DNA of 64,000 bases from contig NC_134089.1 in NCBI RefSeq assembly GCF_000715075.1, forward strand, positions 65,268,697 to 65,332,696, in the 5' to 3' direction. The DNA comes from Nicotiana tabacum (Eukaryota; Streptophyta; Magnoliopsida; Solanales; Solanaceae). This document shows, in pieces, positions 23,463 through 35,808 of this stretch (position 1 is its first letter; each line of letters begins with the position of its first letter). The translations under genes were made by a program, and so were the position numbers. Under the pieces are notes generated by a model that had not been told where the DNA came from, made no database searches, and saw nothing but the letters and a program-made list of their open reading frames with translations.

Positions 23463-24220
23463 CTACTCAGTTTTTTCGGGTGACAATTAATTATTAATTT
23501 ATCTTAAACGCATCACATTTTCAAGCACATTGTCCATTCTGCCCCCGATTCCTATTCCTATTAACGACAAATATCCAACAGCCAATAAAGCAGTTTCAGC
23601 TTGGAATCTCTCAACTTTTACTCTCGCTTATTGTTCTTTTTCACGTCTGATCTTGACTTGTTTTTTGGATCTTTCCTGGTTCTACTACGGAGTTCATTTT
23701 GATCCACTCCAATAAATTAAAGAGAGGTCAATTATCATATTATCCACAGCAAAATTCAAGTTTTCTTGATTTCATCATAGGTAAAACCGAAGTAGTATCT
23801 TGATCGAATTTTATGTAAACTAAAATGACACACATTCATTTTGTTGTTATGATAGACATGCGAAAGGTGTCCAAATTTTCCCCTATGAGTTAGTCTGAAG
23901 TTATTGCGGAATTATGTAGCTCTACTCATCGCTGTTGAACTGGTGCATTGAATAAGCCAATGCTACTTTACTTTGTTATTCCTTCTCAAACAGTTTCTAT
24001 CTTCTGAAAATAGACGTGCTTTCTTTTCCTTTTCCAAATATTTTCATTTAACAATTGTCAAGCGATCAAAAAAGCAAGTTGATTACGTATACAAAAGAGC
24101 TAAGGTGAAAATGACCATACGAACGACACAAATTAGGTGAATGTCTTCCCAAACTGATCATAATTAAAACCATCTTTGTTTGAAGTATTCCTTTTTCCCA
24201 CAAAGAATGCTACTATATAC
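23463..24220. other. Intergenic sequence, no feature recognised
   Basis: AT-rich single-copy-looking sequence with no coding frame, inverted ends or match to other parts of the window. Confidence 0.5.
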
Positions 24221-24480
24221 TACTCCCTCCATTTCAATTTAGATGAGGTAGTTTGACTCGATACAATGTTTAAGAAAACAAAAAAGACTTTTAAAACTTG
24301 TGGTCTTAAAAGCTTAAGGGGCCATGATATTTTTGTGGTTATAAAAACTTCTCATTAAGAGTAAAAATGGGTAAACTGAAAAATTTAAAGTTGAATTATT
24401 TCTAAATTTAAAAATATGTCATTTATTTTGGAACAGACTAAAAAGAAAAGTAGCTCATCTAATTTGAAAGAGAGAGAGTA
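24221..24480. mobile_element. Stowaway-like MITE
   Basis: The ends are tactccctccatttcaattt and its near inverse (...aatttgaaagagagagagta), with TA at each end. The Stowaway family (Tc1/mariner) has a TA target and a CTCCCTCC start. It is 260 bp and non-coding. Confidence 0.8.
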
Positions 24481-24608
24481 GTATATTGTTGGAGTCAAAC
24501 AATATAATTTTTATACTGAAATTAAGAAAGAATTCAAAAAAAATCTCAAACTTGTGATTTGAATGATTATTTGACTTTGGAAAGGGTTTTGAAACTTGTG
24601 TTCTTATT

Positions 24609-24880
24609 CATGCCATAATATTTATATGAAAAAGTTAAAATTAAATTGTTTTTCCAGTTAGAAAGATTCTATTCTTCTTGTTAAACAAACTAATATGAAA
24701 ATAGTGTCTTATAAAATAAAACGGATGGAGTATTACTTTTTATATCGTTACAGCATATGTAAGTTATTTTTAATAAATAATAAAGTATGATGAGAGTGAT
24801 ATCAAGTACTCCTATTAGATATGTTAATCTATATACTTCAAACATCGCTTAGTTTTTATACCAAGGAAATACAAAGTAAT
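24609..24880. repeat. Tandem duplication, copy 1, leading part (half Stowaway plus spacer)
   Basis: It begins tgccataatatttat, contains the right half of a Stowaway-like element ending ggatggagta at about 24733, and runs to the LTR-like start at 24881. The homologous copy is at 29614-29883. Confidence 0.75.
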
Positions 24881-25171
24881 TATCACGCGCCGACTCCTCC
24901 ATAGTGTCAGCGAAACTCAAATAGCTCGTGCGACACCCATAGACCCACCTGACTACAAGTTAGCCTTCTCTTATCCCGGGTTTTCTAGCACGATCCTATG
25001 CCTATGTCGAAGCTTGCCTCAGAGGCTTAGCTTCTCCCGTGCCGCTCGTTTGATGCTAGAGCTTTAGTCTTGTCTTGTTGACATATTCCTATGGCGCATT
25101 TCATAAGTTGGGTCTTGACATTGCGCACACCTGGGGTTTGGCTACAGACATGTCAGTCAATCGCCTGGCAT

Positions 25172-25539
25172 TAGGGGTGGTAAAATGGTTAAAAGAAAAC
25201 AGTTAACCACCCATATTATCCACTAAAAATGGGTTGGATAATGAACTTTTTAAAAATGGGTCAAATTTGGATAAGAACCATATTATCCATTTAGAAAATG
25301 GATAAGCAATGAGTCTAACTTTTACATTTGTAAAGCCTCAAATTGGGGGTTCCTCAAATTAGGGAGACTAAGAATTCTCCCAAAAGTGATCATATGCAAT
25401 GGTTACCCATATTATCCGCCGGTTAACCCATTTTGTATCCGTATTAAATATGGATCAGGTCGGATAATTGATCCATTTTATCATTACCCGTTTTCGACCC
25501 GAACCATATCCGACCCGACACGCCCATTTGCCACTCCTA
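25172..25539. mobile_element. hAT-like MITE in repeat K copy 1
   Basis: The ends are taggggtggtaaaatgg and ...catttgccactccta. The flanks cctggcat and cctagcag are a diverged 8-bp duplication. The matching place in copy 2, cgcctggcagtaagcat near 30162-30178, is uninterrupted and so gives the empty site directly. Confidence 0.85.
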
Positions 25540-26563
25540 CCTAGCAGTGAGCATTGCTCTCACAAGCATAGTCCAATCATCAAGCTTGGCACGTAGTTGT
25601 GCTTTGCTGAGTAGGGCAATGTTCAATCCTTGGCCTTTGTCATATGCGGCTTTCATAGGATGCATATGGTTGTCATATGGCATTGCTAAACCTACCCCTC
25701 GCGATATACTTTCATCCCGCATAGTGCAGTGTCGCCCCACGACTACATTTCTAGGCCAACAAACCCTTGCTTGCAAGCTGAAGCTAAGCCATGCTAACAA
25801 GTCGACACACAAGGCTCTTAAGAGTGAGGCCTCGAGTATCCAATCAGCACTAAGATCTTTATCCATCCGTACGATAACCTGCAAGTCCTAGTCGTTTCAT
25901 ACGTCAAGCCTCTGGCACTAGTTGTGCGCCAACGCTAGCCCTCAGGTGTGGCGCGGTCCATAGAATTCCCTAACTCATATGGATACCTTGGACACTCCTT
26001 AGAGATGCCTAGGCAGGCCCTTAAACTCTCAAGGTTGCTCACTTGGTGCGGCTTGGTTGCAACATGCACTGGGAAGGATGGCTGAGCATTCAACACCTCT
26101 CTTCCCTCCCCCTCCCCCCCCCCCCCCCCACAATATATGCTTAAAAAGAAAAGGCCCATATTTTCCCACTTGACATATTTTAGCCAGAGAATCATAATGG
26201 ACTTCTCTCTAATCTGAATGAGGCTCCGTTTGTTCTTTGTGATTTGTCTTGACTTCCTTCACACATTTCTAAAGGTTCTTCCCATTCTCATATCCAAGGA
26301 AAGAAATAAAGCCTTCGCAAGATTAATCTAATTACGACAATGCCACTGAATTCGGCTTAGTCAATCCCATAGGAAAACAAACTCCAAATGATGCCAAACT
26401 TGGTAAGCATATATAAGGACATATTAGGAATAAGGCTTGCAGCCGAAATTCCTATATTTCATCCATAGCTCGAAAATGTGCAGTGCTAACAATTATGGCA
26501 TGCACGGGGCCATTGCTATTAGGCTAGACCCTTGGGCTGCCCCAGGTCAGTACTGACCCTGCT

Positions 26564-29460
26564 TGTCACTACCCAAAATTAGCTTGTCGTGATGGCACCT
26601 AACGTGGTACTAGGCAAGCCGATATTTCAAAATGTTCCAACATTTAAAAATGAAAATGAGCTAAACAGTTTAAATAACTAAAGCTCTCATAAACTGGATA
26701 AAAATCAAAATTCGACATGGAAGTTTCCAAATCGGGGTGTCACAAGGTTCATGAGCATCTATACATCACAAGTCTGGAAAAATATTGTCTATGATAGTCT
26801 GGAACTAAATACAATAAACGGAAAGATAAGAAAGGAGAGACAAGGTCTGTGAAACGCCAAACAGCTACCTCGAAATCTCCAAACGGTTAACTGAGCAAAG
26901 GAATCAACACCCACCAGTCCGGGAACACCTGGATCTGCACACGAAGTGCAAAGTGTAGTGTGAGTACAACCAACTCAGTAAGCAACAAAACTAAATAAAA
27001 AACTTAAAGTAGTGACGAGCTTCACATCTATAATTCAATTACAACAATTTCAACATAGGAAGGTAAGCATGCTTTCAAGTTCGACAGTTCGGGTCAAATC
27101 AGTTACCTCATGTCAAGTTCAAGTAAACCAAAATATAATATCCTTCAGAAATTTCAAGACAGTGATATATGGCAGCTAAGTGCAACAATAATGAAATCAA
27201 AAGCATCCTCTCAGAGCAACAATCACTTTGTTTTTCTTAATCGCTCAGCACTCGCACTCAGTAGGTATCTGCGCTTATTGGGGGGGTGTACAGACTCCGG
27301 AAGGGCTCCTTCAGCCTAAGCACTATAATCCACATGGACAACTCACGTGTTATAGTATCAATATCTGGATTCGCACGAATAATTCATGTGTTGCACGGAC
27401 AAATCACGTGCTATAACATTAATGTCCTCACAATCGGGCCCTCGGCCTCACTCATTCATCAATCTCTCTAGTCTCTTGGGCTTTGAGAAATCGTGAAAAT
27501 CAACCCAAACAATAATTATATGATGTACCAACATGGAATAATAGAGACTGAGATATGATATGCAAGTAAAACTGAGACTAAGTACAAACAACAATTTAGC
27601 AGATAATTCAAAATATAACACGACCTCTGTGGATCCCTACAATACCAACACATAGCCTAAACGCGATTTCTAGCCTTATTTACAGTCAAATTTCTATAAC
27701 GCATAGAGATCATATGGCTAATAACAGATTGTTCAACTTTATAGTTCCACGAAATGGACCAAGTCATAATTCCTATGGTACACGCCCACACGTCCGTTAC
27801 CTAGCATGTACGTCACCTCAAAACCAACCACATAACACATAATACGGGGTTTCATACCCTCAAAACCAAATTTAGAATTGTTACTTACCTCAATCTAAGC
27901 GAATCTCTACTCTAATACACCTTTGCCTCACAAATTGGCCTCCAAATGTCTCGAATCTATCCACAAACAATACGATACAATCAACACAGGCTAAAATAAT
28001 CAATTACATAAGAATATATGAAGTTATTCGTCAAAATCGACTCAAAGTCTCCCCCCCCCCTCCCGAGCCCACGTCTCGGAATCGGGTAAGTCACAAAATT
28101 TGAATACCCATTAGACCACGAGTCCACACATACCAAAATTACTCAAGTTCGATACCAAAATCTTGATAAAAACCTCAAAATCTAGCCTAAGAACTTTTCT
28201 TTATTTTTCCCAATTTCCATCCCAAATCAAAAATTTAATGATGAAATCAAAGGCATAATCATGAAAATTAACAAAACTATGTAGGAATCACTTACCCCAA
28301 ACACCCACGTGAAAATTTCTCCAAAAATTGCCTACCACCGAGCTCCCAAATCAATTTTTGTGTTATGAACTCACACCATCATTTTTTAAACTTATAATTC
28401 TGCCCAGGTGCACCTTCTTCTAGAACGCAGAAAGAGCCTCGCGTTCACGAACCACAAACTTGACTGTCCAAAAAAATCCTCTTTCGCGAATGCAAATACT
28501 CTCTCGTGAATGCGATGCCTTGCCAAGCTTGTCTTACACGAACGTGTTCGCCTAACCGTGAATGCTATGCCTTAGGGCCTAGTGTCCAAGCCTGCTTCCC
28601 CCTTCTACGTGAATGCGAGCTCCTTCTCGCGATTGTGATGCAAACCTACTCCTAACCTTCGCGAATGCGGTACTCCCTTCGTGAACGCGAAGAACAACTC
28701 CTCGCCTGCCTCGAGATACACTTCGCGAATGCGAGATCTCTCTCGCGAACGCATAAGAGGAAACCAATAATAGAAAACCAGCAGTCTTCATCTATAATTC
28801 CAAGTTCAAAATTGATTCGTTAACCATCCGAAACTCACCCGAGGCCCCCAGGAACTCAACCAAACATACCATCAAGTTTCAAAACATAATACGAACTTAG
28901 TCGAACCCTCAAATAACCTCAAACAACATCAAAAACACGAATCGCACATAGATTCAAGTCTAATGAACTTTGAACTTCCAATTTCTACAAATGCCGCTGA
29001 AACCTATAAAATCATGTCTGATTAACCCCAAATTTTGTACACAAGTCACAAATGACACTTCAGACCTACTCCAACTCTCAGAATCATAATCTGACACTGA
29101 TATAAAAAATTCCATTCCCGGACAAACTTTCCAAATTTCCAACTGTCGCCATTTAAAGACTAATTCAATTATAGACCTTTGAATCACAATCCGGATACGC
29201 CCTAAGTCCAAAATCACCCAACGGAGCTAACAGAACCATCAAAACTCTATTGCGGAGCCATTTATACATAAGTCAATATCCGGTCAATTTTTTCAACTTA
29301 AGTTCCTAACTTTCAGACTAAGTGTCCCAACTCATTCCGAAATCTCTCCGGACCTGAACCGACTAACCCGGCAAGTCAGATAATAGCTATAAAGTACAAT
29401 ATAAGCAGTAAATGGGGGAACGGGGCTACAACTCTCAAAACGAACGACCGAGTCGTTACA
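26564..29460 (-). mobile_element. Solo gypsy LTR, minus strand, inserted in repeat K
   Basis: 2897 bp with tgtcactaccc...cgagtcgttaca ends on the plus strand, i.e. TGTAACGACTCGG...TGACA in its own direction, like the chromovirus LTRs at 50573 and 58731. No PBS, PPT or pol is next to it. It carries the cgcgaatgcg block at 28430-28760 and, on its own strand, GGTAAGT words at 28290-28295 and 27883-27888. The five flanking bases (ctgct and ttgtc) do not match, so a clean target duplication is not shown. Confidence 0.75.
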
Positions 29461-29613
29461 TTGTCACTCTTAGGACATGCAATACAACATATCTAAATGG
29501 TCCTTCTCTTTTCCTAATGCTCATTCTTGAAGCTAATCGTTAGCACATGCCGCCGACACGGCTGACACTCGCACAGCTCGCACACGCAGCGTTACGGCCA
29601 CCGTGAGTCAACA

Positions 29614-29883
29614 TGCGATAATATTTATAAGAAAAAGTTTAAATTAAATTGTTTTCACACTTAGAAAGGTTCTATTCTTCTTGTTAAACAAACTAATATG
29701 AAAATAGTGTCTTATAAAATAAAATGTATGGAGTATTACTTTTTATATAGTTACAACATATGTAAGTTATTTTTAATAAATAATAAAGTATGATGAGAGT
29801 GATACCAAGTACTCCTATTAGATATATTAATATCTGTACTTCAAACATCACTTATTTTTTGTACCAAGGAAATACACAGTAAT
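29614..29883. repeat. Tandem duplication, copy 2, leading part
   Basis: It is homologous to 24609-24880, including the half Stowaway element ending tatggagta near 29735. Confidence 0.75.
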
Positions 29884-31119
29884 TGTCAGGGGTCGACTCC
29901 ACCATAGTGTCAGCGACACCCAAATTGCTCATGCGGCGTCCATAGTCCCACCTGACTACAAGCGAGCCTTCTCTTATACAGGTTTTCTAGCACGATCCTT
30001 TGCCTATGTCGAAGCTTGCCTTAGACGATTAGTTTCTCCTGTGCCCCCCATTTGATGTCAATGCTTCAGCCTTGCCTTGTTAACATATTCTTGTGGCACA
30101 TTCATAAGTTGGGTCTTGACATTGCGCACACCGGGGGTTAGGCTATGGACATGTCATTCCTTCGCCTGGCAGTAAGCATCGATCTCGCTCGCACAGTCTA
30201 ATCCTCAAGCTTGACACTTTCCTTGTGCCTTGGCACAAAGCTGTGCTTTGCCCAAGTAGGGAAAACTTCAATCCTTGGCCTTTGTCATGTGCGTCGTTCA
30301 TTGGATGCCTATGGTTGTCATATGGCATTTCCAAACATAGCCCTCGCGATATACTTACATCCTGCATAGTGCAGCGTCACCCCACGACTGCATTTCTAGG
30401 CCAACAAACGCTTGCTTCCAAGGTTGAACCCAAGCCATGCTCATAAGTCGACACATGAGGCTCTTAAGAGTGACGCCTCGAGTGTCCAATCGGCACAGAG
30501 ATCTTTATGCATCCCTATGGTAACCCGTAGGGCCTAGTCGTTCCATATATCAAGCCTCTAACACTAGTTGTGCAACCAACACTAGCCCTGAGACGTGGCA
30601 CCGTCCATAGAATTCCCTAACTCGTATGGATATCTTGGATACTCATTAGAGATGCCTAGGCAGGCTCTTGAGGCTCCGTTTCAAGGTTGCTCATTTGGTG
30701 CGGCTTGGTTATAGCATGCAATGGGAAGGCTGGCTGAGCTTTCAACACCTCTCCCCCTTATATATGCTTAAAAAGAAAAAGATCATGTTTTCCTACATGA
30801 CATGTTTTGGCCAGAGAATCATAATGGACTTCTCTCTACTCCAAATGCTACTCCGTTTGTTCTCAATTATTTGTTTTGACTTCCTCCATGCGGTTGTCGC
30901 TAATAGGCTAGACCCTTGGGCTCCTCCCAATTCCTTGCTATACTTCCTTGGCACTCTTAGGACATGCAGTACAACATATCTAGATGGTCCTTGCCTCCCG
31001 CATAGTCTCTTTGTCTGATGCTCATTCTTGAAGCTCATCGTCAGCACATGCCGGTAGCACAACTGACACTCGCACAGCCCGCTCGGATGGCGCAACGTTA
31101 TAGCCACCGAGAGTCAACA
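29884..31119 (+). mobile_element. LTR-like repeat K, copy 2
   Basis: 1236 bp, tgtcaggggtcgactcc...gagtcaaca. TG...CA ends suggest a solo LTR. It matches copy 1 except for the absence of the MITE, the solo LTR and about 250 bp near 30885. No coding frame is credible. Confidence 0.6.
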
Positions 31120-32214
31120 AAGGCAGCTCGTAACTTATGCAATCATAAATTGACATTAACTTCTTGGAACGAACCACCAAGGGATATAACAAAATGGTTG
31201 GCATTTATCCATATTTAACTAAAGGTTTTACGTTTGATCTCTAAACAAATAAATTTCTAATAGAGAGTGCTTTCCTTTCCTTAATAGGCTTAGTTAACAC
31301 AAATAATGAATCGCGTTAGTAAATTTTAAATACTGCATAAATAAAGTTAAAAAAAAAAAGATCTTGGAGCCTACTACATAAAAGATGGAAGAGGCTGGAG
31401 CTGGCATTTTCAAAGAAGGCGGCTCAAGCAAACAAAGGGAGTAAAAGGGAAATTCATTGCTCCTATTTGCTGTTTTGCCAACTATCTTTATCATTTTGCC
31501 CTTTATTTGCAATTACCATAATTGATTCATTGGGTATTTGGTTCTTCGACCATATTAAGAAAATGACAAGGAATAATTATTGGTCCTTCTGGAGACAACC
31601 CAAATAACTAAGGGCCCTAATGGCTTAACTCTAATAATTTTCACAAAGCAAAGGACTGAGAAATCTCCGCCACTTAAAACGAGTGGCTTACATTAATTCC
31701 TGCTACCAAACCGTAGAGACTTTGGCTCCATAAATGCCACGTCATATAGTGTGACCAATCCTGACTGGTCGTAGGCTCCACTCTCCATCTTTGACACGTT
31801 CAACGTACAGACATGATAATTGGATAATCTTTTTGTGGGTCACCACAGTATCTAAGTTCATCAAATGATTGTCAACCACGTAAGCACCCCTATTGATTAC
31901 CACAGCTCCCGTGAGGGTAACAGATATCCTCATATCCAATCCAATTAAATACTCTTTCGATTTTTTTGTGTTTCTTCTTTTTGTTAATCGTTTTAGGTGG
32001 GATGCTCGAGAAAAGTGTAGAATAATAACTTGAAGACAATCGAATCCTACTTTAGTTACTTTTTCTTTAACAGATAATTTATTTATTCTACTCTGAGGAT
32101 TTAAAATTAAATACAATGGAGTATTATTTTAGAAGGAACATGGTTGGAAGAACCCAAACTTTGTGTAGATCAGGATGAATTGACTAAATAAGAGTTGTTG
32201 ATAGACATGGTTGC
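31120..32214. other. Intergenic sequence, nothing recognised
   Basis: No frame with family features on either strand. A 124-residue minus-strand frame at 31742-32116 has no recognisable motif. Single-copy within the window. Confidence 0.45.
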
Positions 32215-32565
32215 ACACTACTAAATAATATTGTTCATAATTGCAGGTCATTAATGCATCAGGTTCAAACAGTGGAACACAACTTCAGAGAGGCCAACCA
32301 ACCAGCACACAAGCTGGCTAGGGATGCTTTAAGCATGGCAAATGGCAGGGATCTCGGAACTTTATATTATCCTCTACATTTTGTAACGGTCGTTTTAGCA
32401 ATTGATATTGAACCTAGTTCCTATATAGTTAAAAATATTAGGAAAGAGGTATGCACTACGATTGTCTCCTTTGGAAACAAGAACGTCATTCGTGACTATT
32501 TAATGCCTTGTAATAGCCAAGTAGAAATGCCCCGTTGGGGCCTCTGTGACTATGTAGTTACTTAA
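32215..32565 (+). pseudogene. RNase H-like (RVT_3 type) fragment
   Basis: The plus-strand frame reads LLNNIVHNCRSLM, then VEHNFREANQPAHKLARDAL. This resembles the H-x-xREAN-x-AD-LA end of plant type-I RNase H domains found in LINEs and related proteins, with H replacing the expected Asp of ADxLA. The upstream part of the domain is absent. A short A-rich run follows at about 32600. Probably a LINE relic. Confidence 0.55.
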
Positions 32566-32689
32566 TTACTTGTATAATATAGATCCCTGCTTATCAAAAA
32601 AAGATATTTGTTTTAACTAAAAAAAAAAGCATTTCTCAAACTGTTTGTTTTTTGTTGCTCATTTCAATATAAATCCTTTATTTTTTGCA

Positions 32690-33180
32690 TATGTAATTCC
32701 CCCTTCTCTCCCTATACTGCTCCACCAACCTCCTTATAAGATGAATGACTTCAATAGTTGATCGCCTCAATATAAAGCCAAACTGATTCTCGGAAATACA
32801 AACACTTCCTCACCCTCATCTTCACCCCCCTCTTACAAATTTTTGTAGAGTGGCTTAGCAGCTTGATACTCCTATAGTTATCGCAATTTTGGATATCACC
32901 CTATTCTTGTATACGTAATTATTGTACTCCACCTCTATTCATCGGGCAATATAGATCCTAAAGATGACATTAAACAGTCTAGTGAACCACTCTAAGCCTG
33001 CCCTCCCTGTGCTCTTCCAAAAATTCACTGGGATCTCCTCTGGCTAGTCGCTCTTCTCCTGTTTATCTTACGCAATGCCTTTTCAACCTCCTCAACCTTA
33101 ATACGACTATAATATCCAAAATTATGACGACTTTCACGGTGATCCAAATCACCCAACACAATGTTCCTTTTCCACTCTTC
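32690..33180 (-). pseudogene. LINE-type reverse transcriptase fragment (decayed)
   Basis: There is no long open frame, but shifting between frames on the minus strand gives consecutive LINE RT blocks in the right order: LGDLDHRESRHNFGYYSRI, KVEEVEKALRKINRRRAT, NFWKSTGRAGLEWFTRLFNV, ENQFGFILRRSTIEVIH and RRLVEQYRER. Blocks upstream and downstream of this part, including the YxDD region, are missing. This is a clear relic of a plant non-LTR retrotransposon. Confidence 0.75.
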
Positions 33181-33656
33181 TTTTAAGAATTTATGGATCC
33201 CTCCAAATTTTCAATTTGTTAATACTATTAATCATAATTTTAATTTTTGACTAGCCCATTTGTGCTCAACTTGTAACTATCAATCATATCAATCACACAT
33301 TTAGTAATTGTTAGAAGAAGTTGAACATATTAGTCCATTTGAATCAATTTTGACACTTCTAAATGTGACCGTAAATTGGCGGGTAGTTGTGTCTAGTTCA
33401 TTTCAACTTTCTAATGTGGACAGGGTTTAACTAGATTTGGAAGCAATATTCCAATCAATATTTTGTGGTCATGATCTTTTTTCTTAATTTTGGTTAAAGT
33501 ATAAGTTTTGCAGTAAATGGTCCTCCGTCTAGTTAAGTTAATTATTATCAAAATTTGACTCAATTTCAATTTGCATCATTTAGAAGAAAGATATTGCGAC
33601 AAATAACTCCGGAATGTGCAATAAAATGAATTAAATTGCATTAGTAAGCACTCTCA
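33181..33656. other. AT-rich stretch, nothing recognised
   Basis: No frame, inverted ends or internal repeat found. It may be part of the hAT relic that follows. Confidence 0.4.
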
Positions 33657-33806
33657 TTGATGGCACGAGATGTTTTGAGTATACCTATTACTATTTTTGC
33701 CTCAGAGACTACTTTTAGCATCAGAGGTCGTATTATTGGGAAGTTTCAAAGCTCTATTTTACCTGCAAATGTGGGGCAAAGTTGTATACAAGAGATTGGC
33801 TTTGCG
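33657..33806 (+). pseudogene. hAT transposase C-terminal dimerisation fragment
   Basis: The frame MARDVLSIPITIFASETTF, SIRGRIIGKFQSSILPANV has the spacing of the hAT dimerisation motif (LA-D-L-IP-T-ASE-FS-GGR). The Gly-Gly-Arg reads R-G-R. It decays after about 45 residues. The rest of the transposase is not visible upstream. Confidence 0.7.
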
Positions 33807-34479
33807 AACAATAAGGTAAATCTTTGCGAACAAGAAGGTAAATCATTATATTTATATTACTGTTTTGTTTTGTTCTTTTGTAATAGTGTTCCAATAAATT
33901 AATTTTACCTTTTCTTGTTTGTTTTGTAAGATTGTAATGAATCATAAACCGATGAAGATGAACGGTCGACCTTCAGCCGTATCTTGATAAACTTGGTTCA
34001 CATTGATAGGTAGTTGTGTAGAAATATTTATGGTTAGTTCGACGATCAAGTGAATTGAGCTACCAGTAATGTTGGGTATTGCCTGGAGCTCAACTTTGTA
34101 AGGCCATGTTTAGTTGCCAGAGTAGTTAGGTTGGCTTTTTGTTGCAGTATTTTGTTTAATCTAAAACTACTTCATTCACTGTAATGTTTGAAGTGACTTC
34201 GCATTTTTTTCCCACTTTGTAATAACAATCTGTTCCTTATTTTACAGATTAAGGGTGAGATAAAGTTTGAAGAAAGACAAAAATGTGGGGCAATGTCAAA
34301 ATTTTATATCATGCATTTAAAATTAGAAATATGTGATGTTACATATTGGATCAAAAAGAAAATGAGACTCAGGTTTGTTTAATGGGGCAACGCATAAACA
34401 GATGTGCAAGTGACTTTCGGTAAAAAAAAGAAATATAAATCAATGATTAGTGCAAGATTAGAAAATTGATGATTGATCT

Positions 34480-34636
34480 GGTGCTGCATAACACAAAATG
34501 GATAAAATAGATCATGTCCATTTTTTACCCAACCCATATTTTACCCAACCCCTATTTTACCGGTATTAACTCGTTTTTATCTAACACGTTTTTAATTCGT
34601 TCAAATCCGACCCAACCCGCTCATTCACCACTACTA
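34480..34636 (+). mobile_element. Right terminal region of a hAT-like element
   Basis: The sequence atttttacccaacccatatt...ccgacccaacccgctcattcaccactacta resembles the right end of the MITE at 25172-25539 (cgacccgacacgcccatttgccactccta). It lies 0.7 kb after the hAT transposase fragment, so both may be one decayed element. The left end was not found. Confidence 0.5.
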
Positions 34637-35808
34637 TGAACCAGTGGACTTCTTAATAAAATTAGTGTTCCTTCCTTCTCTTATATATAAATGGCATTTG
34701 AAAGAATTACTTATTTATTACTATATTAGTAGAAGTATATAAAGTAACACCGTAATTGAAAGCATGTGTAGACCAGTTTGCATAGTGCAGGGGCAAATTA
34801 ACCCTTTCCCCCTAAAATAAGGCAACCTAGGAATTAGGAAATAAAGAAATGGAGATACCAGATACATTTGGATGGTGGTGAAAGAGATGGGTAGACTTGG
34901 ACCAAAACTCTGGTCCCCTCTCAACTATGGACCACGGCCCATCTAGGCTCAATTTGTGTGAATATAAATTGTAAATTTTTTATGGGACATCCTATATGGT
35001 CACCCCATTTAACTTGTACTTAATTCTAAAAAAAAGTTTAATTAGTACCCAAAGTACAGATAAATTCAAGTATTTTTCTCCTCTTCTTTATTCTTCTTCT
35101 TCTTAGTTGTTGTGAAAGCAAAGGTGATGGTAAATTTACATGGTGTTTGTGAGCAGGTTTTAAGGTGGTTTATGATATTTCACAGTAGTAAGTTGCTGTA
35201 GCGCTCCTTTCTTTGCTATTGCTTGGGATTTGTTCTACTTCCTCTTCTTCTTAATTACAAAATGGGTTTGCTAGATTTGTTATTGTTTTGACGAATTGAT
35301 TATTGAGGTTTATTTTTATGATATTTAGATGTTATGTTTCAAATTTGATCTTATTTGGAGTAAATTTAGATATTGAATCGTGTGTTGGATGGTTGAAACT
35401 CGAATTGGTGCATGAAAATATTTGTTGCACTTCAGACCTATTTGGCCTGAAGTACATATTAAGTAGAATTTTTGCACTCTAGATTTAATTGGCCTTAAGT
35501 GCGTTGCACTTCAGACTAAATTTTTTTTCTTCAACTTCATACCAGATTAGTCTGAAGTTGATCCTAAAGTGAATAGACTTGTAAATTTTTACGCAAAGTG
35601 AATATAATTTCAATGGTAATTCCAAAACTGGGTGTAAATACAAATGCCCTATATAAGCCCAGATCAACTCCGGGCTGTCACATCCATTCCTTTCTAAGGC
35701 CCTATAGTAACAATTCAACCCAACTCAGAACAAAGATGTTGTGTACAAGCTCAAGAGTTTGTACAAAATTTTATTCTGCCTCTTCTTTGGTCCCCATTAG
35801 CCTGTCCT
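34637..35808. other. Intergenic sequence with short hairpins
   Basis: No credible gene. A ttcttcttcttctt run lies near 35086. Between 35420 and 35565 the words cttcagac and ctgaagt recur and can pair, as in acttcagacctatttggcctgaagt near 35430. Confidence 0.5.

Larger units (their letters stand above)
24881..29613 (+). mobile_element. LTR-like repeat K, copy 1, interrupted twice
   Basis: It is homologous to 29884-31119 and ends gagtcaaca. It is interrupted by a MITE at 25172-25539 and by a minus-strand solo LTR at 26564-29460. It retains about 250 bp (about 26260-26510, with a TATA-like catatataagg near 26410) that copy 2 lacks. It starts tatcacgcgcc where copy 2 starts tgtcaggggtc. Family unknown. 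Confidence 0.65.

Noticed and set aside
25537..25891. Overlapping frames on both strands of about 115 codons
   Set aside because: They lie inside LTR-like repeat K copy 1; copy 2 does not keep the frame, so there is no sign of selection.
26104..26130. Long C run, with similar runs near 28051 and 41718
   Set aside because: Homopolymer runs in LTR sequence; no function supported and length is prone to sequencing error.
31742..32116. Minus-strand frame of 124 codons
   Set aside because: No recognisable motif, no support from neighbouring exons or repeats; left unannotated rather than named.
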